A stretch of 64,000 nt of DNA from Panicum virgatum. Taxonomy: Eukaryota > Streptophyta > Magnoliopsida > Poales > Poaceae. How positions within the stretch are numbered: position 1 is the first letter of the stretch; each line of letters starts with the position of its first letter. The notes beneath the pieces were generated by a model that did not search any database, was not told the origin of the DNA, and saw only the letters and a list, made by a program, of their open reading frames with translations. Position numbers and translations under genes: made by a program. The DNA is taken from assembly GCF_016808335.1 (NCBI RefSeq), contig NC_053148.1:17264433-17328432 (forward strand), given 5' to 3'. This document shows, one piece after another, positions 34,972 to 47,739 of the stretch.

Positions 34972-34976
34972 ATATA

Positions 34977-35636
34977 TTTATTTTGATTTGTATTAACAGC
35001 CTCTGGTTAACCAGTACCTGTCGTAGGATTCTCCATGTGAATTTGATGTGATACCGATGTACAATTGCTGATTGCCTACCTGGTATCTTTGCTCTTGATA
35101 AAACACGACCTTGCATGTCATTGTAGTTTGGCAAGGTAGTGTAGTACTGTTGAATCAGTAAAAGAGTAAGGGTGTAACTGAATTGAACCTTTTGTTACGA
35201 AGATTGCTCCATCACTTGATTAAAACATGACTTTGGATTGAAATACATGCATGAGGGCTAGCATGGTCTGGACTTCTGAAATATTGGACCCATGATAATC
35301 CTGAAAATTCCCAAATCTTCTGGTGCATAAAATCCTGAAATTTTGGAAGAATTTTGGTGGCAACACACACAACCAATACATTACGAAACAAAGTTGGTTC
35401 CCAAATTGACCATGACAGGAATTGAACAAATGGTTCATCCATTAGCTAGGTGGAGTTGAAGAGACGGACAACTTTTACAAAGGTACACGTATATGCATTT
35501 TTTGGTTAAAGTTAATCAGATAGAGATGGGCAAACTGATTATTTGATTCATTTACCTCCTGCTATACGTTTAAGAACTACTAAACTATGACTCCATCAAG
35601 TATCTTTCTTTGGACTATGGACTAGCAGCCAGTATC
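34977..35636. other. Spacer without gene
   Basis: AT-rich sequence between the LTR element and CACTA-2. Two overlapping minus-strand frames near 35212-35442 have no domain. Nothing recognised. Confidence 0.4.
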
Positions 35637-35659
35637 ATATACTACCACAGAAAATGTTT

Positions 35660-35945
35660 ATAGGGGCGGGTAGAATGGCATCTTCAGGGGCGGGCGCACA
35701 ACCCGTCCCTGTCTCCCGCAGCTAGAAATCGAGCTTTACAGGGGCGGGTACAGGGCCCGCCCTTGAAAATCAATTTCCAGGGGCGGGCCATGGCACCACC
35801 CGCCCCTAGAAACCCATTTTCAAAGGCGGCCCACCTCGTGAGCCGCCACTGCAAATGATTTTTCCAGGGGCGGCTGACGCCATAACCCACTCCTGAAAAA
35901 CCTTTGACAGGGGCGGCTCAAAGCATGAGCCGCCCCTGCAATTCA
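35660..35945. repeat. Left subterminal array of CACTA-2
   Basis: About nine copies of AGGGGCGG(G/C) or its complement in alternating orientation, for example CAGGGGCGGGTACAGGGCCC and GAGCCGCCCCTGC. By analogy these are binding sites for the element's own DNA-binding protein. Confidence 0.8.
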
Positions 35946-36254
35946 ATTCCCGCCAAGCCAAAATTTGAAATTATTTTCACATTTCTGTTTCCCGCCAATT
36001 TATTATAATCTGTTTCCTGCTGTATTTAATTATTCTAATTTATGTTTTCCGCCAATTTTCATCTCTAAATCAATTGCGCGATTCAATTCAGCTTTTCAAA
36101 ATTCTATTTCCGCTTTATTTGAAAGGGTTTGGTAACATAAAATCATATACATTGCATATCATTAAAATTCAACATAAAATCGTATAAAAATATCATTACA
36201 GTGCATATCATTAGAGTACAAACATCATGAAAGTGCATCATTAGATTACAGACT

Positions 36255-39200
36255 TCATTTACATTGACTAACGCTACTATTGGCGGCCCGAAGTGCCTGA
36301 TTGTCCCACTGACGGAGGCTTGCATATTTTGGGTCGGTTGATAATTCATGCCCAGGGTGAACAAATTCCCAATCTATATGGACCACTTCATGCAAAATGA
36401 AGTGACATAAATCATCGACTATCCAAAGAAGTTGCCGCTCATGGAGTGCATCATTGTGAAGTGGCCGTTGATCCTGAAAATAAGAAATCCATTCCAAAAT
36501 TAAGCCAAGTGTTAGATGCAAACACTTACAATATGCAGTTATGCCTCTATCCTAGCAAAGAGTAGGTGCTTACCAGGATCTGTTGTGTACCTCCCGAACT
36601 CCCTCACAGCCTCGCGTATCCATAGTACACGGAACCGGCAAGTTGCTTGTGGCATGGATAGTGTGTGCACATCGCCATTTTTTTCCTTATGGGGGGGGTG
36701 TTCTCCTCCTTTGGACACGTAGTGCCTGTAAGACCTATTTATTAAGAAAAAGAAAATAAATAAGTAGTTATTTATGTATGCAAGATTCAGCATGAAGTCG
36801 CAGCATAGGATAACGATTTTGCTAATATGTTGAGGATGCCCTCGAATTCCGCATAAGTATCTGGAATGAAATCAGCGGAGTCTAATACTAGAATACGTCC
36901 TTTCTTTGGCTTGATCATAAATACAATCCAATGATTTCTGCAAAAATATCATTTATGATTTCTTAGTCAGAGATTCGAAGGAAGCGCATGTTATACCAAA
37001 TCTTTGAGACTACACTTACCGAAAGTTATATGGTGCCCATATGACATCCCTGTCTTGCCACTCTTGAAACTGATGCAATATGTACGTAGCAACTATCGAA
37101 ATGATTTTTCTATGTTCCTGCTTCCGCACTTCATTAATTTCCTTGAACGATTTATAGTTTTTGAATTCATCGTGGTCGTCGTCCCAAATCATTGGCCCTT
37201 TATGGCGCTTCTCAGCAATAGCTAACGGGTCAAGGAACGCAACCTTCCTACCTGCCTTATCTGCTTGTCGTTGCATCATCCTGTAGAACGAAATATCATA
37301 ACTAATTAGATATGTATGCATATATAAGTATAGACCATTGCATATAAGATATGAATTCGGATGCGACACTTACATGCATTAGAGTCTAATCATTTCTACG
37401 TTAATTTCTTTGAGGCGGAACATTTCTTGGATGTCTTCAAAACCGAACATGATATCAGTGATACCCACAGTTCATAATCCGAAAACTTCCGGAGGGTACC
37501 TGGCCCAAAGGCTTGTGAGGTGAAGTTTACATGCCCTTCCGTACCAAGTGTGCATCCTTTTCATAAAACCTGGACAGTCTTGAAACAAAGAATGGGGTAG
37601 AAAATCTTTACCATACTCGAATTGTTTCGGGCAATCCAGTAAATCTGCTATGTCATCGACCCCAATTTTTCTAATGAAGTCATGGTCAGTGCGGAGCTCG
37701 GAAACGCCCGATCGTCTGGTGGCACTAGAATCTGAAACATTTTTTGACTTTTCCCGTGCCTTATCCGTTGACTTTTCCTTTAACTTTTGCTTGGTGTTTG
37801 CGGCGTGCCATTTATTTACAATATCTGAGTCCTCCTTCTAGTATGACCGTATAACTCGATGGACAGGGAACCCAAGTATTTGTTGTTGTGGTTGGTGAGC
37901 CGGTGCCGTGTGCGCTCGTGGTGGTGATGCTTGAGGTGCTGGGGCCGGCGAAGGTGGAGCTGCTGGTGGTGGTGAAGTTTGAGCTGCTAGGGTCGGCGAG
38001 GCTGCAGCCGGTGGCGGCGATGCAGTAGCTCGTGGTGACGAGGCCGCCGGTACATAATCTAGAGCCGGTCGAGTCTGATGTGTCGGCCCTTCTGGTGAAA
38101 CAAGCAGTACGATATCACATTTGTGCCACAGAATGGTGATGCCAATGCACTCTCCAAGCATGGTCTTCCCATCCGAAGTAGGGATGTCTATCTCGTTATC
38201 CTCGTAGCTTGTTTTAAGTAGCTCCTGCACTCGCACGCATGCATATAGGGGCGGGATTGGTTTTCCATCAAATAAACCCGCCACAACCGGATCGACGTGC
38301 GCCTTGGCAACTTTCCTCATCTTTCTAGCTCTACCTATTGGATAGAGCAGCATGCATGGAGTAGTATTTGTGATGCAATCAACCGAATATGGTTGTGCTG
38401 TGGTTGAGGCAACACTGCTCTGAGCACAGGCCGTATTCGTTGGGGCCAATACCGGAGGGGGCACCGTCACCATCTGGTCAGATTGCTGCTGCCCCAATTG
38501 CAACGGATTCATCCATATTTGCCCTGATTGCTGCTCTGCTAGTTGTGCAAACATTTCCTTAAACTTTGATTTTGCTGCTTTCTCTGCCGCTTGTATCATC
38601 TCTTCCTTGTAGCGGTCATGCCTCTTGTAGGTAGAGCGGTCCTCCTCGAATCCATCCCTAAAGGTCAACTTTGAGGACACGCCTCTAATGCGGCCTCCGT
38701 GCTCTTTGGTCCCAATGGCTGTACTAAGCACGTCCTGGTCCCTCTTGATGCTGAACTTTCCTTGTTTCTGAAGCTCGGTAAATTCGTACATTCGGCTTCA
38801 GTCTCGGGTTTGTCAAAATGTGGCTTGCCTTCCACTATTTTAGGCTTCCTGGCTTTAAGCCAGAAAGCCGCACGCTCAGTAAGGCCTTCAAAAGGGTCTG
38901 GTTGCCCTGCGGCTATTGCAGCCTCTCTTTCACAGCGCCATTGATCGGCCTTCCTTTGGTATCCACCCAGGCCAAGATGGACTTTATGTATATTGCTCGT
39001 TGCCTACTCAGTATTTTTCTTGCTTAGCGCTAGAGATTGTTCGGTGCTCTTTTGCCGAACAAACTCTTCCCATTGTGCTTGAGTGATTTCCCTGTAATCC
39101 GCAAATGGTGTTTGGCCAGTTTTGACATACTTTGTGTTGAGATCGCTCTTCCACCGGCGGAAACTCTCACCCATCATCTTCCTAGCATAATGCCTCACCC

Positions 39201-39921
39201 TATCTTGAGTTCCTCTAGGCAAAATAAATGTTTGCCTCAACATCTGCCACATCGCCTCCTTCCTTCCCTCAGGAACTGTTGCCCAATCGGAGATTGTTGG
39301 ATCCAAAACCATCTTTGTCCTTATTATTGCACCGATTGCATTCCTAAACTTTGCGGAGACCTCTGGAGGCTCAATGGGCTCGCCTGCAGCACTAATTACG
39401 TTGACCACCCATTGGCCTTCGGGATATTTGGTTCTTCCACGCTGACCCCGTTTCCTTTTATTCTGGCTGCCAGAGGAAGTTGTTTGAGGTTCCGGACCAG
39501 AGCTTTCATTGCCTTCAAGTTCTTCCTCTGTTGCGTTTGCACGTTGGCCTCGACATCGACTTCTTCCTGTCGCAGCATCCTACATGGAACGTACCCGAAT
39601 TCATCAACTTATTACGCGTCTTTCTTGAAAGTGTACAATAAATGCTCGATTGTAAGTCCTTACCGGCGCTGGACTCGGAACATAATCTGGATCAAAATCC
39701 GACAACGAAAACCTTTGTCTTGGAGGTATCGGATGTGGATCTATAGCATCCAACCACACTCTTGCTACGAACGCCCCTTGTCCATCACGGTCAACTTCGT
39801 CATCCCCACTCTGGACTCCGGCGTCGTCGCCCCAGTCCATCTGAGAGGCGAGTTGTTCTATTTCCTCCTCTTGTGTCATTGGCGCCACCCTTGGCGGGGA
39901 AGATGGCGACGGATCAGACAT
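36255..39921 (-). pseudogene. CACTA-2 second gene: Transposase_24 plus Ulp1-like protease
   Basis: Minus-strand parts: 39921-39664 (acidic N-terminus MSDPSPSSPPRV), 39580 onward (basic KRKRGQRGRTK, then Transposase_24: RVRHYARKMMGESFRRWKSD, TQAQWEEFVRQKST, NIHKVHLGLGGYQRKADQW), a long linker with a Pro/Ala/Ser-rich tract (about 38060-37870), then Ulp1-type pieces: NHWIVFMIKPKKGRILVLDS (about 36940-36880) with His and Asp, and the Cys-loop exon near 36650 reading CHKQLAGSVYYGY. The last exon ends at 36255. Lesions: stop at 39004-39006, frameshift near 38792, stops in the protease part. The position of the catalytic Cys (family SVxCGYY) is Tyr, a TGT to TAT change, so the protease would be dead even if translated. 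Confidence 0.82.
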
Positions 39922-41290
39922 TTACAACTTCTACATTAAACGAGGATGGCCAAACGAGTTTAGTCGTGTCATACGATGGAGACGTGTCATACAGAAATTA
40001 TTTCTTAGACTAAGAGATAGCTATAGAAATTATTTATAGAAATTCTAGGATCAACATATACAGAAATTATTTCATACACTAATAAATAACTATATGAAAT
40101 ATTTATAGAAATTCTAGAATCAACATATATAGAAATTATTTCTAAGACTAATAATTCCCAAAACAATCATGATTCCAAAAATAATGTTCCAAAAATCACT
40201 ACAAATATAATAAATTTGATTTTTGCCTCAGATATGTTGCATTTCATTTGACCTTGAGCTTGAAGGAAAAGAAACATCACAGGTAGGTGCAAAAAGGGGT
40301 TTATAGCCGTCATGAAACCATGTGAGACACCCAGCCCAATCATCTTATGATCACAACTGAGTTGTTGTTTGGGCATGGATGTCTCAAATGGTTTGATGAT
40401 ACCATAACAAATTTATGTATACAATAGAAACTCAAGGTCATCATATGTTACCCAGCAAAAAAACTGAGTACAAATTGATATCTTCACAGGCATTGACATA
40501 AAATCATTTGACACGTCTACAAAGAAATAAAATCACAAACATTTATTTTGCCTCAGATATTTTGCATTCCATATGACCTTGAGCTTGAAGTACAGAAACA
40601 ACATAGATAGTGGCAAGCTTGAAGTACAGAAACAACACAGATAGTGGCAAAAAAGTGCTCATGGCAGTCATGAAACCGTGAGACACACCCAGTCCAATCA
40701 TCTTATCATCACAACCGAGTTGTTGCTTGGGCATGGATGTGTCCCATGGTTCGATGGCAACCATAACAAGTTCAACTATATGACATAAGCTCAAGGTCAA
40801 CATATGTTACCCAGCGTGAAAACTGGGTACAAATTGATATCTTCACAGGCATTGGCATAAAATCATTTGACATGTCTACAAATAACTAAAATCACAGGCA
40901 TTTATCACTAATTTATATCTATGTTTGTTTCAAAAGCATGTGTAATGAGCTAATATCACTATTATTCTTAAATTGAGTACAAATAAATAACTATAAGAAT
41001 TATTTCTAAAAATTCTAGGATCAACATATACAGAAATTATTTCATACACTAATAAATAACTATAGGAATTATTTCTAGAAATTCTAAGATATATATATCA
41101 ACATATATAGAAATTATTTCTAAGACAAATAAATAACTCTAGGAATTATTTCTAAGACAAACAAATAACTCTAGGAATTATTTCTAAGACAAATAAATAA
41201 ATATATAAAACTATATAAATACATTAGCTAACACACACATATATATATAAATTATTTATAATACTAAATAATACATTAGATAAAATGTAA
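39922..41290. other. Repetitive non-coding interior of CACTA-2, part 1
   Basis: A unit of about 345 bp is present twice (about 40205-40540 and 40547-40880; shared TTTTGCCTCAGATAT, GAAACCATG/GAAACCGTG, GGGCATGGATGT and TGATATCTTCACAGGCATTG). Units with GAAATTATTTC and AATAAATAACTATA recur at 39990-40150 and 40980-41200. No gene. Confidence 0.65.
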
Positions 41291-41866
41291 AAAAACCTAC
41301 GCGGCGCCGCCCCTACAGAGCATTTCCAGGGGCGGGTGGTGGCGTCACCCGCCCCTGAAAATCTTTTTCATTTTTTTTCTGAAAATAGTTTTATGTCCAA
41401 ATGAGTAGCAAATCTCATCAAAGAAATATGAAAATTTAACCCTAGCATTATTGACACAAATAAAACAAAACAAAAATATGTGAACAGTGCTTTGACAATA
41501 TATTATAGTTTATAGTATATAAATCACATTGTAGGCCTCTCGGTACTATAACATCAAGCCAATCTTTGAGATTTTCACATCCTCATGGAAAATATACACT
41601 GGAATAAAACTTTCATATTTTGTACGTGTTCAACTGGTCATAACAATGATAGGGTTAAATTTCAAGTTTTTTTTGATCTGTTTTGCTATTTTTAAGGAGC
41701 TAATTGAAGTATTTGAAGAAAATTGATAATCATTACTAGGGGCGGGTGGTGGTGTCACCCGCCCCTAGAAATGCATTAGGAACGGCGGGTGGTGGGGTCA
41801 CCCGCCCCTTGTAATATATTTCTAGGGGCGGGTTTCTTTATAACCCGCCCCTGGAAATATTTTTCA
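41291..41866. repeat. Internal arm-motif clusters of CACTA-2
   Basis: At 41318-41365 and 41738-41856 the motifs AGGGGCGGGTGGTGG and GTCACCCGCCCCT occur as in the terminal arrays, though about 5 kb from either end. They lie roughly 0.5-1 kb beyond the stop of the transposase gene. Confidence 0.8.
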
Positions 41867-42150
41867 ATTTTTTCTGAAAATAGTTTTATGTCAAAATGAG
41901 TAGCAAATCTCATCCAAAAAATATGAAAATTTAACTCTAGCATTATTGACACAAATAAAATAAAATAAAAATATGTGAACAGTGCTTTGACAATATATTA
42001 TAGTTTATAGTGTATAAATCGCATTGTAGGCCTCTCACTACTATAACATCAAGCCAATCTTTGATATTTTCACATCCTCATGGAAAATATACACTGGAAT
42101 AAAACTTTCATATTTTTTACGTGTTCTACTGGTCATAACAATGATAGTGT
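41377..42150. repeat. Direct duplication of about 280 bp
   Basis: The segment from TTTTCTGAAAATAGTTTTAT to GGTCATAACAATGATAG is present at 41377-41652 and again at 41868-42148 with few differences. Each copy follows one internal arm-motif cluster, so the repeated unit is cluster plus downstream segment. Confidence 0.85.
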
Positions 42151-42338
42151 ATAAATTAGAGTTTCTGAGATTGATATTGTCCTTGTTCTAGGTTGTATTA
42201 AATTTGAAAAAAATAACGAAACTCTTTCAAAAATCTGGGAGAAAAATACATCAACAAATATTTCGTTAACAGGTCTGGTATTCAGAATACAAGATAAAAA
42301 TATGATTACATGCAATTCGATTTTAAATAACTACTGAT

Positions 42339-45300
42339 TTAACCGATTACAATTCTCGATTCGCCATCCTTGCGTGCCCATGGCTTGTCATCTTTTCTTA
42401 AACTTGCTTCTATAATCTTCATCTTTTGGGGTTGGTCTGTGAAGAGGTTCATTTCATTGTACTGATTATAATCTTCCACATTGTTGATACCATCAACCCC
42501 GATGATATCTTGTTTTCCTGGGACAACAACATGCTTTCCTTTTTTTGCGGGGTCAGCTACATACAGAACTTGTGTGAACTATGAAGCAAGTACCCATGGG
42601 TCATCTTTGTAACCAATATTATTGAGGTTAACAATCGTGAGTCCATAGCCATCCACCTCAACACCTCTAGGGTGTTTGACCCAACGACACCGAAAAACCG
42701 GAATTTGTATATTGAAACTATAGTACACTTCTCATATATCATCTATGACGCCAAAGTAAGTTATACTTTGGTCTGTTCTCTCGTCCAAGGCTTCAATGCG
42801 GACACCACTGTTCTGGGATACAGTATTCTTGTCCTTTGCGGCAGTATAAAATAAATATCCGTTAATATCGTACCCTTGCAACGATGTGACCTGGCTTGAT
42901 GGGCATGCTGCTAATCTTTTAATCGTTTGTTCTTCCACGATCTCCCCATCTAGTAGATCCAGGTCCTTCAACCATACAGTCAATCGACGCTTGTGCTCTC
43001 TCATGATCCAATCATCCGAGCGGCCATTAGATTCGGCACGAATTATGCTCAAGTGTTCATTGAGTAAAGATGTCATTATCGCGAGATGCTGCAAGATGCT
43101 ATAATGTGCTTGTTGCACTGCTTTAAAATCCTTGTCAATAAATGTTTTCCTCCCAACTGTCCCAACCCCTTCCAACCTCCAAAAAAAGCGTGGAACGGGC
43201 AAACCAATCGATATTTTATTATTTAGGTAACCAAGGCAACACTTTATTACTTCCTCAGTATTGTATCCCTCAATCATGGAACCCTCAGGACAAGCACGAT
43301 TTAGTACGTACCAGTTTAGAATGGACATGAAATGCTCGTACGTCCACATTCCGTGAAGGTAAAGTGGGCCAAGTGCACGTATCTGGTCGACCATGTGAAT
43401 CATTAACCGCTCTGTTATATCAAAAAAACCGGGAGGGAAACACATCTCGAGTTGTGCCATAGTCTCTCCAATAAATTCTTGGAGATCATTCAATTCATCT
43501 TCGTTGATCACCTTTTGAGAAATTTTGTTGGAGAAATAACACATCCGAGTGATTACCATCTTCATGAATACTGGCTTGATCGCTCTTATTACAATAGGGA
43601 GGAACACCGTCAGTGAAACATGACAATCGTGACAGTTATAGCCGCATAGCGATAGATTTTTCATGGAGACTAGTTTCTTTATGTTGGATGAAAAGCGACT
43701 TGGGACTCTGACCCCCCGTAAGCTCTCGCACATTGCCTTCTTCTCATCATGCGTCAAGTTGTAGGAAGCCGGGGGAAGTTCATATCTTCCATTTCCTTTA
43801 TCTATAGGGTGAAGATCCTCCCTTATCTTCATGGCTACTAGGTCTTGACGTGACTTTAAGGTATCCTTTGTTTTTGCTGATGTCTCCAGAAGGAGTCCAA
43901 TCGTGTTACCAAACACATTCTTCTTCAGGTGCATACCATCGATTGCAAGGCGGACTTCAAGATCATCCCAATAAGGTAAGTACTTGTAGAAGATGGACTG
44001 TTTCTTGAATGGTACGCCTTCGATTGGTGTCTTATCTCTATTTTTCTTCTTTCCATCTTTTGTCACCTTCCCATAGCTAACCTGGATGGTACTCACCATT
44101 CTGAAAATATAGTGCTTGTCTCTTTTTGCTGGAGCAGAATGTAATTCAGCCTTGCCATCAAAAAATGTGTAGAACTTCTTCCTTCGGTATCGATGTCCTT
44201 CCACCAAGAAGCGTCTGTGGCCAAGGTAAACTAACTTTCTAGAACCTTCCAGGAAAGATGATACGGTCTCATCCACGCAGACCGTGTATCCCGTCCTACC
44301 TTTGACCTATCCCGAAAGGACAAATAGAACCTGGTAATCATGGATGGTGGTGAAGACAATAGCTCTGAGATTAAAGGTCTGCCGTGTGAAGCCATCAAAC
44401 ATATCGATACCCTCCTTCCAAAGAGTTTCCATCTCTTGCATCAGAGGCTCAAGGAAAACATCAATATCGATGCCAGGATGCTTGGGTCCTTGTATAAGGA
44501 TGGACAATAGAAGATATTTCCTCATCTGGCACAACTATGTAGGAAGGTTGTACATCGTCAAGATCACCAGCCAAGTGCTATGAGTGCTAGTCCTGTCACC
44601 AAATGGATTCATTCCGTCCGTACTCAACGCAAACCTAACATTCCTTGGGTCCTTTCCAAATTCCAGATAATACTGCTCATCGAATTTCTTCCACTACCGA
44701 ACATCAGCTGGATGTCGAAGCTTTCCATCGCCCTTATTGCGCTTATCTGAATCCCACCAACGCATCAGCTCAGCATCCTTTGGGTTGGAGAAGAAACGTC
44801 TTAGGCGGTCGGCAACCGGGAGGTACTACATAACCATCGCCAGAATTCGCCTCTACTTCTCAGAGATGCCTAAAGTAGTATCTGGTGCCTCTGAAACACT
44901 ATTCGCTGCACTCTTCCACTTCCTTTTGTTCCTGTCTCCTAGACCTTGATTATCGCCGCCACAATAACCAGCATTGTTTTTGTACCTATTTGCAGAACAT
45001 ACAGGGCATTTGTTCAAGTCTTTGAAAGCATCCCCACGATACAAAATACAATGATTCGGGCATGCATGAATTCTTTTCACACCCATTGTGAACGGGCTGA
45101 CAAGCTTCTTTGCTCGATATGTGTTCACAGGCACTTTATTTGGCTTCGGAAGCAACCAGGCCAACATACCCAGGAGATCATTGAAACTACTGTCTGACCA
45201 GCTGTGCTTAGTCTTTAGGGTCAACAGCTCAATTACAAAACGAAGAATGGTCTAGTGTTTCGGACATCCTTTAGACTGCTCATATATATATTTTCCTCTG

Positions 45301-45824
45301 CTGATTTTTTCACCGTCTCAAAATTTTCTAACCCCTTAGCACTGCCAACCAACAGCTTTGCTTTTAGTGTGACGCAATAACTGGCTCAGAAAATCACCAT
45401 CATCAAGTTCATCGCTATCATTGTCACTGCCAAGATCTATTGGACTCCCGTCGACACCATCAAAATGACCACCACCAACACCTTCATCCTCACAGCCAGC
45501 ATCATCATCAAATGCATCAAACAATATATTAAACTCGGGCTCTTGCATTATTTCATCGATTGAATTCTCTCTCTGAGGTTGTTTTTCTTCACCATGCTTA
45601 TTCTAGATCATGTAGTTGTCTACAGAACCACTAATCAACACATGCGATCTAATTATAGTTGTGTTGCTGAATACTCTCAGACTTTTGAAGGTTCTGCAGG
45701 GGCAATGTATCATCTGTGTCTTCTCAATTCTTGCATGGTTTTCCGCAGCTTGAATGAATTTATCTACTTCTCCACGGAAATATGTATCCGTCCTTCGTGC
45801 TTTGTACATCCAAGTTCTATCCAT
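42339..45824 (-). pseudogene. CACTA-2 transposase (TnpD/Tnp2-like)
   Basis: Starts MDRTWMYKARRTDTYF (Transpos_assoc) at 45824 on the minus strand and ends at a TAA at 42339-42341. The Transposase_21 part is spread over several stretches: HACPNHCILYRGDAF with CPVCSANRYK (about 45100-44970), FALSTDGMNPFGDRTSTHST, and FNLRAIVFTTIHDY (about 44340). DUF4218 is one long open stretch (LAIDGMHLKKNVFGNTIG to SIGLPVPRFF), and DUF4216 has PVFRCRWVKHPRGVEVDGYG and NIGYKDDPWVLAS. In-frame stops interrupt it at least at 45600-45602, about 44695, about 44305, 42729-42731 and about 42585, mostly at positions where the family has Trp or Gln. Role if intact: transposition of this family. Confidence 0.88.
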
Positions 45825-45864
45825 CTCTAAACACCAATAATAGAAAAACAATACATGATTCAAA

Positions 45865-46549
45865 CGAATTAAAACAAGCTCTTAAATAACTTGCGAAATA
45901 TCTGCCAAGTAAATCTACACATAAGCGTAAATATTGGAAAAAAATCAATTTACTATGTCATCCGATATAACAATAAATCTTTGAACAGGGGTTAATTCTA
46001 GGGTTAAAGTGCGCTTTCTGAAAGTATTTTCTTATTCTTTTGGATTTCACATAATTTCAAATAAGAGAAATAATAATTCGTATGCAAACATAGGATGGAA
46101 AAAAATATCTTGCACATGTATAAATATATGAGGAAAATCATATCATTTTCTCTCTCCTCTATAATTTTTGGAAATATGTTCACATCTAAATGAGGCTAAA
46201 ACTTAAAGATTGGTCCCAAATAATTACCTAATCATGTGCTCTAACTAAAATAGCCTAGATTTATCCAAAAAATTAAAGCAATTCGTGGCTTAAATGATAA
46301 ATCCATCTAATTAAGATCTACATTTAGATAGAGGAATGGGAGCACAATTTGACCATTAAAATTAACCCAAAAGCTTAGAAAAAACATAGATTTAGGTGCT
46401 ACTTACCTCCTAGAGCCTCCAACTTCAAGGCAATCGAGTTTAAAACCTCCCCCCTATTTATGATGCATGGAAAATTCGGACAGCACCTCTCCCGAGAGAG
46501 CACTGTTCTGTCGGGAGGAGGAAGATGGTGGCCGCCCAGATATTTATAG
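45865..46549. other. 5' region of the CACTA-2 transposase gene
   Basis: AT-rich, no frames. It lies between the first coding exon and the right subterminal array, so it likely holds promoter and leader. Confidence 0.4.
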
Positions 46550-46835
46550 CATTTTTCAGGGGCGGGTGACATTACCAGCCGCCCCTAGAAATGGTTTTCC
46601 AGGGGGCGCATTTCCAGGGGCGGCTGATGGCACCGGCCGCCCCTGGAAATCGGATCTTTAGGGGCGGGTGACGGCACCACCTGCCCTTGAAAATGAGCCC
46701 TGTTTTTCAGGGGCGGGTGGTGCCGTCACCCACCCCTGAAGATGTATTTCCAGTGGCGGGCGGAAAGCTACAGTACCCAGCTCCTGTTGTAGGAGCGGAG
46801 TACATTTGCAGCCGCCCCTGGAAAAAAAACGGGGC
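46550..46835. repeat. Right subterminal array of CACTA-2
   Basis: About ten alternating AGGGGCGG / CCGCCCCT motifs, for example CAGGGGCGGGTGACATTACC and GGCCGCCCCTGGAAATC, up to the terminal repeat at 46849-46863. Confidence 0.8.
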
Positions 46836-46866
46836 GTCCCTGGAAATTATTTCTGTAGTAGTGATA

Positions 46867-47739
46867 AGTACGTAAAATCGTTTTAGCCTTTTAGGTGTCT
46901 AATAATTATGGTTTATCGAAAAATCTTTTTTGGTGTCCGGTCATCGGTGATTTGGATTTTGCAAGCAGAAAAGAGAAACATATGCACGCAAGATAAAGCA
47001 GAAAAATTAAGGAGGAGATTCATAAAAGACAACATCAAGTCAAGAGAAATAAAGATGAGGCGGCATTGGGAAATGATCATCTACCTAGCTTTGTTTTAGT
47101 TTCTTCTGAAGGTATAGGTGGTGTTGACAAAGAAATTGATCCTCCTGTGAATTCTTCGAATGAGGGGATGGCCATAATGGGCTCACAAGGTTCACGAACT
47201 AATAAATTCAAATTTAGAGCAAGATCAAGATTACAGTAAAAATATGCATGTACTGCTTTGCGATAAATATAAATTATTATCTTACTAGGTTCTTAAAATC
47301 GTTGCTTACCAGGTTTTTTAAAAATACATGTCTAGGCACGTGTGTCTACACCAGTAGCTATAAGATCTCATGTTTGTGCATCTCTAAATAAGTAAATATA
47401 GCAACATTTAATAAAGCCACAGAAATAGTAAGTTGAGAATATATGTACGCTACGCCACATCAAAGAAATCAAATTTCAACACATATTGAAGTGCTCAAAA
47501 TCAAATTTCAGCGTGATTGATGTTGCAAGTAGTCCAGTCCCTGCCCATCGATCACGCTGTGCCTCAACTCCTATCTATCTACATACAACTCAGAGAAAGC
47601 ATGTCTAGAACAAACAGAACAGGCCGGAGCAGTGTATACCCCTTTCTTTTCATCCGCCCTGACGGAGTTTCCTATGGCTGAGAACCGACATCGATCACGT
47701 CCGTCCGTGGCTTCCTCCTCGGTGAGCTGAAACTGGAAG
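46867..47739. other. Downstream flank of the DUF1618 gene
   Basis: No element or gene recognised up to 47500. The minus-strand frame 47571-47762 overlaps the end of the gene and is probably 3' UTR, or an extra exon if the GTGAGG at 47749-47754 is used as a donor. Confidence 0.35.

Larger units (their letters stand above)
35640..46863 (-). mobile_element. CACTA-2, second En/Spm-type transposon (11.2 kb)
   Basis: The right end, reverse complemented, is CACTACTACAGAAAT; the left end is TACTACCACAGAAAA, the first base changed from C to T. A 3-bp duplication ATA flanks it (35637-35639, 46864-46866). Subterminal motifs AGGGGCGGGT and ACCCGCCCCT line both ends. Two genes on the minus strand correspond to those of CACTA-1, but ends and arm motifs are unrelated, so this is a different family. 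Both genes are broken. Confidence 0.92.
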
